This document shows positions 48,001 through 60,364 of a DNA stretch of 64,000 nucleotides, piece after piece. The first letter of the stretch is position 1, and every line of letters starts with the position of its first letter. The notes below the pieces were generated by a model. The model was given only the letters and a program-made list of their open reading frames with translations. It did not search any database and was not told the DNA's origin. The stretch is from Tetranychus cinnabarinus (taxonomy: Eukaryota > Arthropoda > Arachnida > Trombidiformes > Tetranychidae), in contig WHVY01000005.1 of the NCBI GenBank assembly GCA_022266195.1, positions 5,890,001 to 5,954,000 of the forward strand, read 5' to 3'. The translations under genes and the position numbers were made by a program.

Positions 48001-51000
48001 CTCTTGAAACTATCCAATCTGAATTTGTTAATATTTCTGTCAACTTATCCAAGGATAGTTCATGTTACATTTGCTTCACCTTTATCTCTTTCATTTAAAT
48101 AATAAACAGCTTTATTTGGCAAAAAAATGTATAAAGCTACTGAATCCTTTGTAATAATGGCGAAAATGATTACAACCATTATCAGTGGAAAGGGAAAAAA
48201 AGTTCAATATTGTTCACCTTATGGAAACTGATAAAGTAGGCAAGCAAATTACTGTCAACAGTTGTGATCTAATCAGTTTCAAATGTCAAACTCATTTCAT
48301 TTTCACCATTCCATAATGATGCAGCTTTGTTTAGTCCATTGAATAACCTTAGTAACAGTGAAAAGCTACTTTGGTTACAATTTAATGTTTTTTTTTGTTT
48401 TACATTTACAAGTTTCACTCCCAACTAATAATTACAAAACAGGGAAAAAAGGCATTAATCAATATATTTATTTACTTGAATTTTTCCTCAAATTTCATTG
48501 TTGATTATTTTCAGATGTTTTCAGTTGACATACAATGTGCATTAATGCCTTAATAGCTGTATGATGTTGATGCAAAACAACTGGTTTTGTTGTACTTTTT
48601 GTTTCTGGTATCGCGTTGATTGATTACAATCAAATGTTAATAAATAATCAATTGAACTTGACTTTTCTAGGCTAATTGTTCAACTCAATGTTTTACATTT
48701 CTTTTCATTTACTAAACAATTGTAATTGAGCAAAGTTAAATTGATTAATATTGAAAAGCCAACTGTAAATTTAAATGTTGACTTGATATTTTTTTATTCG
48801 TTTTATTAATGTTTCATTTCAATCTCATTACAGGGGCCCAGTAATCCTTATGTAACTAATATACCGACGATAGCCTCTCCTTATGGCACTTTTCCAGCCA
48901 GCTATGGTCTTACATCGAGTAAGTTGATTAATGAATTATTGATTGATCATGGATATTGGTGAATATTGAATAAGCTTTAGATTAAAATTTTGCCATTCAT
49001 CAACGATTAGTGAATTAGAAGCTTTTTGTTTTTGAAATTTGATGAATGGACAAAATTTGAAAGTCGATAAGTCGATTAGGATGTTTTCATTTTTTATATT
49101 GTCATTGATCTTAAACTATTGCTGATTCATCCTTTTCTTTCTCTTCCTCCCTCTCAATGTAACATGGATTCCTGTTTATCATCCATTTGCTGATGATGAA
49201 AACATTGAACATTGAAAACAGCAACAGCAGCAGCAGCAGCCGCTGCAGCAGCCGCAGCAGAAAAGTTAACATCAAATTTTGGACTGGTTCCAGCCTCAGC
49301 ATTGATTGCAACCAAACAAACAGCTCGAACTGATCGTCTTGAGGTATAAATAATACAAAATAAATGCATATAAAACTGTAGTTTAACAAAATAGTCAAAT
49401 AGCCAGTAAACCGAGTTAAAAGATTGATTTTTGCGTGATTACCATTTTCGCTTTTCTTGCTTTGGATGAAGCTAACTTTGCTCCAAATCCCAGAATCTGA
49501 ATAAAACAAAAACAATTCCTGAGCAGCTTATTCATTCTTTGTCCCATTCTCTCTCTCTTCTGGTCCTTCTTTATCCTCTATGTTGTCCAATGACCCAATT
49601 GAACCCAAATCCCAATCCCAGGTTTGTCGGGAATTCCAGCGAGGCAATTGCAAGCGAGCTGAATCAGAATGTCGTTTTGCACACCCACCAGAACATGTTC
49701 ATCTGGATTCAGATGATGGCCTGATCACGGTCTGTATGGACTTTGTCAAAAGCCGCTGCTTGCGCAATCAATGCCGTTACTTTCACCCCCCGCCGCATCT
49801 GCAAGCACAGCTTAAAGTAGCCCAAACACGGGCACACACAACTACTGCTCTGGTAGGAAACTCACTTAATAATTTCCATTCCTTTTCCTTGTCAACCCTC
49901 ATCATTCATTTCATCATTAGCACCTTCATTAGACTAACAAAGAATCATGAAAATGCGTTTACTAAATGTCTTTATGTAATAAAATAGGAAAACATTGAAA
50001 TCCCTTTAATATTGAATTGCGATTCATTTTGCATTTACCTGTCTGTTGCATGTCAACTGATGAATCGATTAAGCATGAAAATCATTGATAATGTTTCTTA
50101 TTGCTTGTTTTTATCACCCTTTCCTCATGGTGACGCTGTTCATGATTGTTTTTCCATATATTTCAATATTCTGCTCAATGTGTAATTTTATCTGAAATCA
50201 CAACTTTTTTCTTCTCAATTTTTTCTCATGATTAATGCATGAATTTTAATTTATGTTTTTGTTTTTTCATCAACAATTTCTTTTATTTCTTTATCACTTT
50301 TTCCCCCGTTTTTTATTATCATTTTTGTTTACTGTTAATGGCTGCATATTTTACTGATAAATAATATTAAAACAAACAAAAATAAACTAATAGCCGAATA
50401 ATACGGCGACAGCGGCCGCTGCAACCACGCACGTTTTGGCTCAAGCTGCTGCTTCTATTTTGGCTGCTGGCAAAAAGCGCGTTCGAGAAACTGAAGATCT
50501 TTTAATGGTATGCCACTTAATCCACACCTTTCATCATTCATCATCTAAACTCACCTTTCAATCCCTTAACATCGACTCATTTTCAAATTCATTTCTTAAC
50601 TGGAAACTTATTCAAATAACATTGAACATGTAAATTTTAAATTCTGTTTCTAGCAAATTTTCATCAAATCAATTCTAGATATTCAACAAATATCTATTCA
50701 AGATTATCAATTTATGAGTGATTCTGATCTTTTGTCAGAAAACAATGTAAGTCTCAGAAACTTTGATTCAGATTTTTGTTTGAACCAGAAGCTTCAACTG
50801 TAATTTTCACAATTATTTTGAGTTTGCTTTTAATTGATGATCTATCTTTTAATTAGTACTTTTTGAATTTCTCAGAAACTGTCAATTTAGCCATAAAAAA
50901 GGATTGAAATTTACTTAGCAAACAATTTCTATTGATTGTCTCAAAAATGCAAATAACTCGATAATGTCAACTAATGTCTTGAAAATGTGATTACTCGATC

Positions 51001-54000
51001 ACAATGTTTGCTCTTTTCACTGAAAAGAAGTTTAAATAACTTGAGACATCAATTTTAATCGTCAGTTTGATAGTTGTATGATCTGTTTCATCCTGTTATT
51101 GATATCCGACTCTATTCAACTAGAAAAGCCTACATTTTTTTCTGCTTGTTATTTATTTGTATCTTTGACTTTTCCTTCTTCTTCATCATCATCTTTTGGC
51201 AACACTGCAAACCTTAAAAAGCTATCAATTTGCAGCAGCTAATAGCAACAAAAATGAAATGTTGCTTATGTACATTATGTATTAGCTAAATCAGTATTTC
51301 TCAAACCTTAAAATAACAACTTTTGAATATTAGAAGTAAAGCGAGAGAAAAAAGTAAAGCAAAAAAAGCATATCATTTGAAAGGTTATTTAATTTGATAG
51401 GCAAGTCATTGAAAATGAGAAGGAAGAAGAAGAAGAAAATCAGAGCAAAAGTGAAGCAAAAACCTCAACAATTTGCCAGTTTACAAATCTCATTGGAGAT
51501 TAGCATGCGAGTGAGAAAGAGTAAAATGATAGATGATTATGATGATTATGATGATGTTGATAGTTTAATGCTGATCATGGTTAAAGCCATGAGTTGGGAA
51601 GAAACGAGAAACTGTTGATCCTCTTTTTTTTCCAGTAAAACTGTTCAATTGGTTAGATATAAATAAATCAGTATTTAATATTGATTTGCAGGCAACAACA
51701 AAAAGCGAAGTGTTCACAACGAAATTCGTGGATAAACATAACTGTTGCTGAACTCAAAGTTGACCTCATTTTTTGTATCCCTTTGGTTAGAGATTTATTG
51801 CACTCGATTCAGATTCGCCTGATTTTTTCAACTTCATCTTGTCATCATTTTTCACTCTGTCTGCTCTAAGGCCATCTCTGTCCTTTTCATCTTTACAAGC
51901 TTCGAATCGACTCTTTTATCCATTTTTTCAACTTGTTGTAGCTTCCAGTTGTTTTCACTATTGTAACGATTTTACTCGAGCAAAAAATATCTCCTTACAT
52001 GGAGTGAAAAGCAGAAGTTGATTTGAATATTATTCAGTTGAAATGCAATCAGGTTTGTGACATGAAATAGATTGTAAATCAGTTTCTATTAAGGTTTTTA
52101 ATCAGTCAACCTTTACCTATGTAAGAGTGTTTTTTCAGCCTTTTTTACGTTGATGGAATACTCAATGACCATGATATCTTTTTTTCTCTTCTTTCCTTTT
52201 TTATCTCTTTTAGTGAATGTTCATGAGAAACTTGATGAGAGTTGAACCTTTAAATCTGTTTTCACCTCTTTTCTCTCTTCACTTGATTCACTTTCACTCA
52301 ATTTGATTTCATTATTTCTTTCCATTGATTGATTATCCTTTTACCGTCTTCATTGTCATTTTCATTGTCATCTTCATTTTGTATTCACTAAATTTCATTC
52401 TAAATCAATTTACCAATCAAAAGGTGATTCTTTTAATTTCAATTTCATTCTCTATTCAGATTCGAGTAGCTTTTCAGATGATTGCGCCAGGTTTTGTTTT
52501 CGCCTTCAACTAATTTCTTAATCAAGTCACTTATTGATAAATGATGATCAATATTAATCATCATTACTTGCATCCATTTATTGGTTGACAATAATCTATT
52601 AATTCCTCCGCTTATCATCATATTTATCAGCTAATCTATTGATGCACATTAAATACATTTCTGTGCCATTTGTTTGAGTTAACAGTTGTGAAGAGAATAG
52701 CAAGGACGAGGACAAAAAGAATAGGGAAAACGGCCTAGATAAATTTTCGTGGCAGAACAAATTTTCCTGAACTAAATTTTGAAGCTGAGTTCAGATATGC
52801 TATCCATTTTCCGATCTGCAAAGCCGTTTTCGAGAAAATGGCCTTAAAAATTGTTTATTATAAAACAAGCTTTTTTAGATCAATATCATCATGCTGATCA
52901 TGAATATGCAATTGGATTTTGCATAACTTGAGTGGTTGCTGAAATAATTGAAAAAAGTGCATAAATGCATACGAAAAGTACAAAGTTGGCCTGAAAGATC
53001 AAGATAACATTTTGGAAGACAAACCAAACCTAGATTTTCATACTTTTCAATAGATGAGCTTCAATTTGACATGTGCCTTGATCATGTAAACAGGCGCAAA
53101 ACTAGGTTTTTCTTGCATACCTATTATTGTACAACGGAAGTTGACTGAAAGATCAAGATAGCATGCTGGAAGACAAACCAAACCTAGATTTTTATACTTT
53201 TCAATAGATGAGCTTCAATTTGACATGTTGGTTGATCATGTAAACAGGCGCAAAACTAGGTTTTTCTTGCATACCTATTATTGCATAGCGGAAATCAACC
53301 AAAAGTTGTATAAAAGTGCATGTAGGCAAACACAAACTTCTTTTTTCATTATTATTAAAGTTTTCTAATGGTGAGATTAAAATCGCGATTGCAAAAAATC
53401 GAAAAAACAGATCTGAAGGATAGCTGATAGGAAGATGAAACCCTGAAATTGGTTTGAATAGAATAAATGAGTTTGAAAGAAATACTTAGTTTTACGCCTG
53501 TTTACATGATCAAGGTACATGTCGAATTGAAGCTCATCTATTGAAAAGTATGAAAATCTAGGTTTGGTTTGTCTTCCAAAATGTTATCTTGATCTTTCAG
53601 TCAACTTCCGTTGTACAATACTAGGTATGCAAGATAAACCTAGTTTTGCGCCTGTTTACATGATCGAGCAACATGTTAAATTGAAGCTCATCTATTGAAT
53701 AGTATGCAAATTCAGGTTTGGTTTGTCTTCCAAAATGTTATCTTGATCTTTCAGGCCAACTTCCGTTGTACAATAATAGGTATGCAAGATAAACCTAGTT
53801 TTGCGCCTGTTTACATGATCGAGCAACATGTTAAATTGAAGCTCATCTATTGAAAAGTATGAAAATTCAGGTTTGGTTTGTCTACCAGAACTGTATCATA
53901 ATCTTTTAGGCCAACTTTGTACTTTTCGTATGCATTTATGCACTTTTTTCAATTATTTCAGCAACCACTCAAGTTATGCAAAATCCGATTGCATATTCAT

Positions 54001-56617
54001 GATCAGCATGATGATATTGATCTAAAAAAGCTTGTTTGATAATAAACAATTTTTAAGGCCATTTTCTCGAAAACGGCTTTGAATATCGAAAAATGGTTTA
54101 CACCATCTTGTTTCGCATGCCATTGTGCGTATTAAAAAATCAGTTTGAAAGAAATCAAAATCTAGGCCGTTTTTGTCCTCATCCTTATTGGAGAACGAAA
54201 AATGCAATAAAAATTGATCATTTCCCTGAAAATCTTTTATCGTTATATAGTTTTAATCATTTTTTTCACCTCCATATTACAGTTAATGATATAAACTTGT
54301 AGCCGTTTTTTAATCGCTTACTTTTCATTATCACAATTTGATCTCGAGAAACTTTAATATTTTTCACTTTTCAAATCAAAAAATCCAAGTTGAACCAAAG
54401 AGAGAACTGTAGTTTAAAAATTTCAACCAATATTTACTTTCGCTGCTCTTTTTCAATATCATTTTTAAAACCATTAAAACCATCAAATGCGATCTGATTT
54501 TTCATTGATTTTGGGAAGCTGAAATTTCTATGGAAACATAAGATGACAGCTAATGTTTTTGACCAAAAAAATTTCAATAAAGTTTGCAACAAATTTTTTC
54601 AAATTAATTGGTTAGACAACTTTAAGAAATTAATTGGTCAACTTTGATCATTTTGGTTTGATTAAAGGTTTTCACAGAAATTCTGAGCCAGTTGATTGTA
54701 ATTGAATTTAGCTGTTTGTGAGAAGGTAAAGAGTTGCCATAAACAAGTGAGAATTGGTCTGTCCATTGAGACAACGAACCCAGACTGGATTCTGTAAAAA
54801 TTAGAAATCGTTCAAAATGAAAGAAAACAGTTTGAAAGTTGTTATAATGGAAATATAATATTAATATTAATATATCAATATTCAAGATGAATCGGTAATG
54901 CATACTTCGAGTGCACAGTTTAGGTGAAATCTTTTCAATTTTCGACCTCAATTGTTGCAAGATTATCCAGAAAATTTGTGCCACTTTCGAATCAAAACCA
55001 AATCTTGAGAATATAAATCGAAGCTGAAATTTCAATCAACTTCTTTCCAAACAAATTGCTTAGATTACCAGAATCTCAGCTCCTTGCTATCGCCTGATGC
55101 GATGAGCTTCTTATCGAAAACGTTTTTGGTCAGTAATTTGTCATCAATCAATTGTTTTGTTTCAAGTTTTCCTTCAACTAATTTACATTTGCTGAACTAT
55201 CTATCGTCGCCTAAAAAATGAACTAAAAGAAGATTAACTTTTGTCTTAAACTGTAGTCTTGTGCATTCATTTTCCAATGGATTAATCAAATTTTCTTCAA
55301 TTATTAAATTCTAAATCAAGATAAGTTATTTTTTGCCGAAAAATTGTTCTTTTAAATATTATAGCTCAATCTTTTTGTAAATCAATCTTTCATTATTATC
55401 ATCATCTTTTGCATGATTATCCGTAACTTTTACTTTAATCATGAACCAACCCTGTTTTTCCTGTCAATTTATATCAAAAATGCAACTTCCGATTGCTTAA
55501 GTAACCTTAAACAATTATTATTCACTAGCATATACAACAATATCAACTAATATTACATTTTTTTTGCATCCTTTACTTGATTCCACTTAAATCACGCAAC
55601 ATCATTCCCTGAGTCAATATTATCACTATTACTAGTTTGGTTAATATTAACATTAATAAATCTAATTTTATTTTTACTGCAACATTTGATTGAAACTACA
55701 AATTGAACCATCAAAGGCACACACACACACAATGTTGTTAACTATTAATTGATTTATTGAAACCCATTTAAATTGATTATTGTTGTTGAAATTAAATAAT
55801 AAGCCTTGGATTATCCTTTTGTTTTTCAATTCACCCATTGTCTTCAATTGTCACTTGATCATTACTTTCCCATTCAATATTGTCTTCAATTCAATATATT
55901 AAATCATGTCACATCATTCATTTGCTATATTTTTATACTAAATTACTTTTTCTCTTCTTTTTTTTCATCTTCTCTCTTCTCCTTCCCTGTCAAACCTCCA
56001 ACATTTCCTTCCTCAACATTATCATTATGATCGTCATCTTATTACCTGATAATGTCTTGGCTTTCATTTTACATCCAACCGATGAAACAACCTCCCAACT
56101 ACCAAAAAACACATAAACAAAACATTTGCCCGATGATTGGTTAATCTACTTATCCTGATGTCAATATAACATTATCATCATAAACATGAACATAATCGTC
56201 TTCAATTTTTGCCATTGCCTGTTCAATCCTCTTCCTGTTTAAATTGCCTACGGAAATGTTGAATGTAACCATGGGCCTAACTGTTAATCTTGAACATAAT
56301 GGAATCTCCGGTTTCTATTATCTTTCAATCTATTTAAACTTGGATACGTTATCAATCTTGAATCTTGGCTCTTCTTTGGTGGAAAATTTGCCTTTTCCAA
56401 ATTACTTTGTCTTCTAAATTCACCTTTGGTTCCATTATCGACATTGTAATAGACATTTCCTGGAGTTTTACCAATGACTAAACGACCCGCTCTGGAAAAA
56501 AGTGGTCTCCCTGTTTTCCAACCAGCGGCAATGGTTTCAGCTTATCAACAAGCTCTTGCCATGCACCAATCATTCGTTCCATTAGCTTGTAATTTAACCT
56601 TTCAAATATTACATTAG
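30100..56617 (+). CDS. mbl: Muscleblind-like splicing regulator (mbl/MBNL)
   Basis: Seven exons: 30100-30279, 30367-30528, 48834-48918, 49222-49343, 49622-49852, 50394-50507 and 56453-56617. All phases agree and give 352 residues. Muscleblind proteins bind YGCY sites in pre-mRNA and 3' UTRs and control alternative splicing. Four CCCH fingers are present: C21-x7-C29-x6-C36-x3-H40, C55/C63/C70/H74, C185/C193/C200/H204, and C221/C229/C234/H238 with the shorter x4 spacing typical of finger 4. An 11-Ala run precedes TARTDRLE and finger 3, matching human MBNL1. A KKRVRETEDLLM segment leads to KRPALEK and an AYQQALAMHQ block as in other muscleblinds. The frame ends after FVPLACNLTFQILH; a donor-like GTAATT within this end could join to further 3' exons, so other C-termini are likely. 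The start has a strong ACCATGG context. Confidence 0.93.
30280..30366 (+). other. 87-bp in-frame intron inside finger 2 of muscleblind
   Basis: GT...AG intron between CYDSIK and GRC. Its length is a multiple of three and it has no stop in frame, so retention would insert 29 mostly hydrophobic residues between the first two cysteines of finger 2. Confidence 0.7.
30529..48833 (+). other. 18.3-kb muscleblind intron
   Basis: A single intron between finger pair 1-2 and the linker exon. All frames inside are short (up to 102 codons) and lack domains or matching splice sites. I see simple repeats (34556-34601, 35480-35500, 37519-37542), pyrimidine-rich tracts and no recognisable transposon. Regulatory or alternative-exon content is likely for this gene family but is not visible by eye. 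Confidence 0.55.
34556..34601. repeat. 12-bp tandem repeat
   Basis: GGTAACCTGAAA repeated about 3.5 times in the large muscleblind intron. Confidence 0.9.
50654..50746 (+). other. Candidate 93-bp cassette exon of muscleblind
   Basis: It has an acceptor TTCTGTTTCTAG and a donor AAT|GTAAGT. The 31 codons between them (QIFIKSILDIQQISIQDY...) are open in phase 0 at both ends, so the exon could be included or skipped between LLM (50507) and TFPG (56453) without a frameshift. There is no family match; support is from sequence signals only. Confidence 0.38.
52702..54186. mobile_element. Foldback element with internal subrepeats
   Basis: Inverted arms begin AAGGACGAGGACAAAAA at 52702 and end with the near-complement TTTTTGTCCTCATCCTT at 54186, each followed inward by CGGCCTAGA. 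The best-matched arm segments are about 52830-53000 and 53895-54090. The interior holds two direct units of about 155 bases (near 52990 and 53145) and at least three inverted units (near 53490, 53620 and 53750), each with the core GGCGCAAAACTAGGTTT or its complement. No transposase frame is present. It sits in the last supported intron of muscleblind. Confidence 0.75.
54622..55260 (-). pseudogene. Possible degraded coding remnant in the muscleblind intron
   Basis: Antisense to muscleblind lies a stretch of less repetitive sequence with a 137-codon frame, 54622-55035, which opens with TTG rather than ATG. Just upstream is a 43-codon open segment ending in FDKKLIASGDSKELRFW before a GTAATC. Splice-like sites (TTTCAG near 55025, TTTTTACAG near 54795) join different frames. 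No start codon, family or complete model could be found. It may be chance. Confidence 0.15.
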
Positions 56618-58904
56618 ACAAGAAATTAATTTCATGCTTACCAACTTATTGGGTTATCCTGGTAGTCATTTGGGTCACTCAAAAAAGTGCATAGACATTA
56701 TTCTGGTTAACTTACCAAATCTTTATATTTACTATCAAAACTTACTCGCTTAATCTTAACCAGATAATCAAAAATCAAATGCCTTTTGTTTCTAGTCTCA
56801 TTCAGTTTTATGTTTAGTCAAAAATCGTGAGTAATACAAGCGTTTCTCATGGTGAGATTTGATTGAAGCAATTTTTGCCCAAAAATATTAGTCTTTTGAA
56901 ATGAGTTGTTGAAAATTGCTGATTGTGTTTGGATGTAATCAGTGAATCTCATTAAATTGAGTCGATTCTTGAATTTGCCATTCAGCTAGTCAATGAAACT
57001 ATTATTATTAGCAAGATTGCACCTCTAAGTCAACGGTCAAAGCCACTTTCAACTTTCGGAAAATCTAATCATTTATCAGATTCAATGTCTGACTATTCCT
57101 TTAAAATGTAATACCTTGCAATTCAATGAAATTAATTTCTCAATTTTTTGATTTTTTGAAATTTCTTCTAATTTTCTTTTTCTCTTTTTTTCTCTTTCAT
57201 TTTTGCTTCCATCTTTCACCATCCATTTCCGTCCATCGTCTAGATAAATGGTCCAGTTGAACATCCGCCCAAGTGATTTAATCATTTTGGTTACTTTTTC
57301 TTCGCCAACAGAGTTTTTCTTAACATTTTGTGGGAAAGAGGAAATACCAATAAGGAATACAAAAAGCAGCAAAAGAAAATTAATTGCTTCTCTCTTCGTC
57401 TTCTCTTCACTCTTCTTGCTTCTTTATCCTCCTTAAGCATCCTCTTCATCCCTCTTCATTCTTCTCATCTTTTCTCTCTTTTTCCTTGTCCCTAGCAGCA
57501 AAGCATTTGTATTTTCAATCATATTTGTTGACCATTTCTTCGTTGTCATCATCTTTTCATCCCATCTTTTAACTCGTTTTTTGTTGTTACTGTCAAAATG
57601 TTTCCTTTTGTTTTTCCTTTGCTCTTCATCTTGACTCCTTTCTTACCTTACTTCTGACCCTTCACCCATCTCACCTCAAGTCATCCATTCATTCTTAGTC
57701 ACACAAAATTTTGGAAAAAAATGTAACACAGCAAAAACAAAAAGCACACAAACACACAACCAATCGAAGGTTCATTTAGTGCAATTCACCGTGGTGATCT
57801 CATTTTTCGACTTCAATGTTTTTCTCTTCCTCTTTTTTTCTTCTTTGCATTTTAATTGTTTCGCTTGCAAATGAAAGCGAAACTAAAAGTTTAACCAAAG
57901 TCTCGATTGTTTTGGTTTTTAAAAAATGTTGCTTTGATGGTTGCTGATATGATGGCAGACAACGATGAAAATAATGCCTTGAACTAAGCGTTCCGTCCAT
58001 GGTATTATTATTAATATTATGATCTATTCAAATCTATGAAATGAAATGAAGATAATAATTATAAAGTAAAACAAATTAAAATAATGACAACAAAGTTTAA
58101 AAAAATTAAATAAATATATCTACTTCAGGGTACATCAACATTTCTCGGGAAAAATTAGTTCAGGTCACTGCTGGCCATGAATATGACTTTCTGTAAGCTG
58201 TAACACTGAAGGTTGATATGAAGTTTCATCAAAATCACTATAATGATTAGTGTTTATTCTTGTAAAAGATTGAAAAGGCACGCCAAATATCTGATACTGA
58301 TGCGCTTTGTATCAAGAGTCGAAAGCTTGTTAGCTTGTTACCCAAGATGGGTTGAAAATTTGTCAAAACTTTTTCAGTTCTCTTTGAGTGGCAGTTAGTG
58401 ACTTCTTTTTGCATTTGTGCCTTGAAAAATTCTTACAAGGTAAAGTGTCGGCCATAAATACGATTGCGTCGCCCGCAGACGGGAATTTAAAAGGCCTCAT
58501 TTTCGCTACAGAATGGAATTGGCGCTCTATCCTTAACGGTTTGATGATTGATTTAATGTAAACTCAAAAAAAATCAATCCTAAGCAACATATTTTTTCTC
58601 AGTTCCTATCTAGTGATAATAGGTTTAAGTGGCAGATTTAGATTAAGATTCAAGATTTAGGCGAATGCAAGGATTATATAAATTATAAAAACAATGTCAA
58701 TTTGTAAACAATCATGGATGGCGATGGTGAAAATTGCTTTAACCAGTGTATTACACAGAGTTTAGTGCCATCTATTTTTTGTTTTGTACATCTTCAGTCT
58801 TTTGAAGATTGCGGTTAGGATTTTGATTTGATTTTGACGATAATACAAATTTACGTTACTTTGACTCATCCTATTCTTCAACTATAATAATATTTACTAG
58901 TAGA
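56618..58904. other. Region between the muscleblind end and the right duplication arm
   Basis: About 2.3 kb with pyrimidine-rich tracts (57390-57600) and no supported frame. Further 3' exons or the 3' UTR of muscleblind could lie here. I could not identify any. Confidence 0.4.
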
Positions 58905-59356
58905 TACTTTATTCCTTTACATTTTGTCTGAGAAAACATGTCAAAGTTACTAACTTTGTGTATTGCGTCTCTACCTGTAGTATGTGCGTACATTTTTAAG
59001 ATGAACTAGTCAAATTTTCAAGCTCTGTGATTTTATTTGGTTAAAACCTGAATAAACCTCATGAACGGAATTCCCAGTGAAAATGAGCAAGAACCAGTAA
59101 ATCTTTGCATACACAAAGTAAAACGGAGATATGCTCCTTGATCATGCAATGAGCAGCAATTGTAACTAAATTTAACCCTACTCGAGATCTGTCTTATCGA
59201 GTAAATCCAAGGGAAGACAAAACTATCACTAAAACAAACCAGGCTAATAATTGGTTACTTTTCTTAATCACTCGAATCAAGAAAAACATACCACAAGGTT
59301 AATGGGATATACTCACCTTTAGTTGTCTCATTTTCTTCCCGCTTCCCAAAGTTGAG

Positions 59357-59364
59357 TATAAAAA
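59357..59364 (+). promoter_or_regulatory. TATA box of copy 2
   Basis: TATAAAAA about 160 bases before the ATG at 59523, identical in placement to the box of copy 1. Confidence 0.6.
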
Positions 59365-59522
59365 TGCTCGTAAAAAGTTACAACAATACAAGTTGAGTTT
59401 CGAAGCTCATTGAGATAGTAACAAATCAAACAAACTATTCAAATCAACAAAAAACTCTTTATTTTTAACAACTTTTCTACATTTTAGTGAAAACTTTTAT
59501 TGTATTACCACAAATAATCAAC

Positions 59523-60364
59523 ATGAACAAGCAATTGGTAAATATCGTTCAACTATTATTGTTTAACTAACATGAGATTATTAATTTTTCACTAATTTTA
59601 CTTTTCCATTTTTCTGGTTTCAGTTATTCGCTCTTTTTGCCTCAACTCTTATCCTTTGTGTTCAATTTGTCCGTGCCGAAGAGGAATTCGATGCTGAAGA
59701 AACTTTCGATGGCGAAGAAGACGTAGCTTTGGAAAGAGAAAGACGGGATGTATCTGCTGATTTAGAAGGTGCCGAATCAGGAATCGCTGGTGGAGCTGGT
59801 GCAGGACTCGGTGCATATAAAGGAGGAGCAGCTGGTGGGGCAGCTGCCGGTTTTAAAGGTGCAAAGGCTGGAAAAGCTGGTTATGCCGCTGGTGCAAAAG
59901 GAGCAAAGGGAGGTGCAGCTTATGGCGCTAAAGGAGCTGTTGGTGGATCAAAGGGTGCTGCTTCTAAGGGTGGTTTTGCTTCTGGTGCTTTCGGTAAAAA
60001 GTTTGGTTCCAAAGGAGGTTTCTCTAAGGCTGGAGGAGCTGGTTACAACAAGAAGATCGGTGTAGTCAAGAAGTTCGGAATGAGCCAAGGTTTCAAATTC
60101 GGCAAATCTGCTGCTCATGGTGCTGCCGGTGGTGTTGTTGGAGGAAAAGCAGCTAAAGGAGGTTTTGCTGGTGCTGCTGGAGCCTCTGGATTCAAGAGTG
60201 GAGCTACTGGTGGTAAAAAGGGATTCGCCTCTGGAGCCGCAGGTGCTGTTGGTGGTAAAGCCGGTGCTGCTGGCGCTGGGGGATTCAAGAAGGCTGCTGG
60301 AGCCGCTGGAGCCGCAGGAGTCAAAGGAATCGGTGGTAAAGCTGGTTTCGGAATCGGTCGATAA
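59523..60364 (+). CDS. Secreted Gly/Ala/Lys-rich protein precursor, copy 2
   Basis: Two exons, 59523-59537 (MNKQL) and 59624-60364, in phase 0, give 251 residues, exactly the length of copy 1. I count three amino-acid differences from copy 1: Ala to Val in the GGAVGG segment, Gly to Lys in GIGGGAG, and Leu to Ile in the C-terminal GLGR. Silent changes also occur, for example in the signal peptide. Signal peptide, acidic stretch, RERR site and cationic Gly/Ala/Lys region are all kept, so both copies look functional. Copy 2 points to the right and copy 1 to the left. Confidence 0.88.

Noticed and set aside
49154..49515. Antisense frames with Ala or Leu runs over the muscleblind linker exon
   Set aside because: Reverse-strand reading of the GCA repeat that encodes the 11-Ala run; the sense exon has correct splice sites and family similarity.
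57800..58000. 66-codon minus-strand frame with a Lys/Glu-rich end
   Set aside because: No conserved motif and the Lys/Glu part is a reverse reading of a pyrimidine run.
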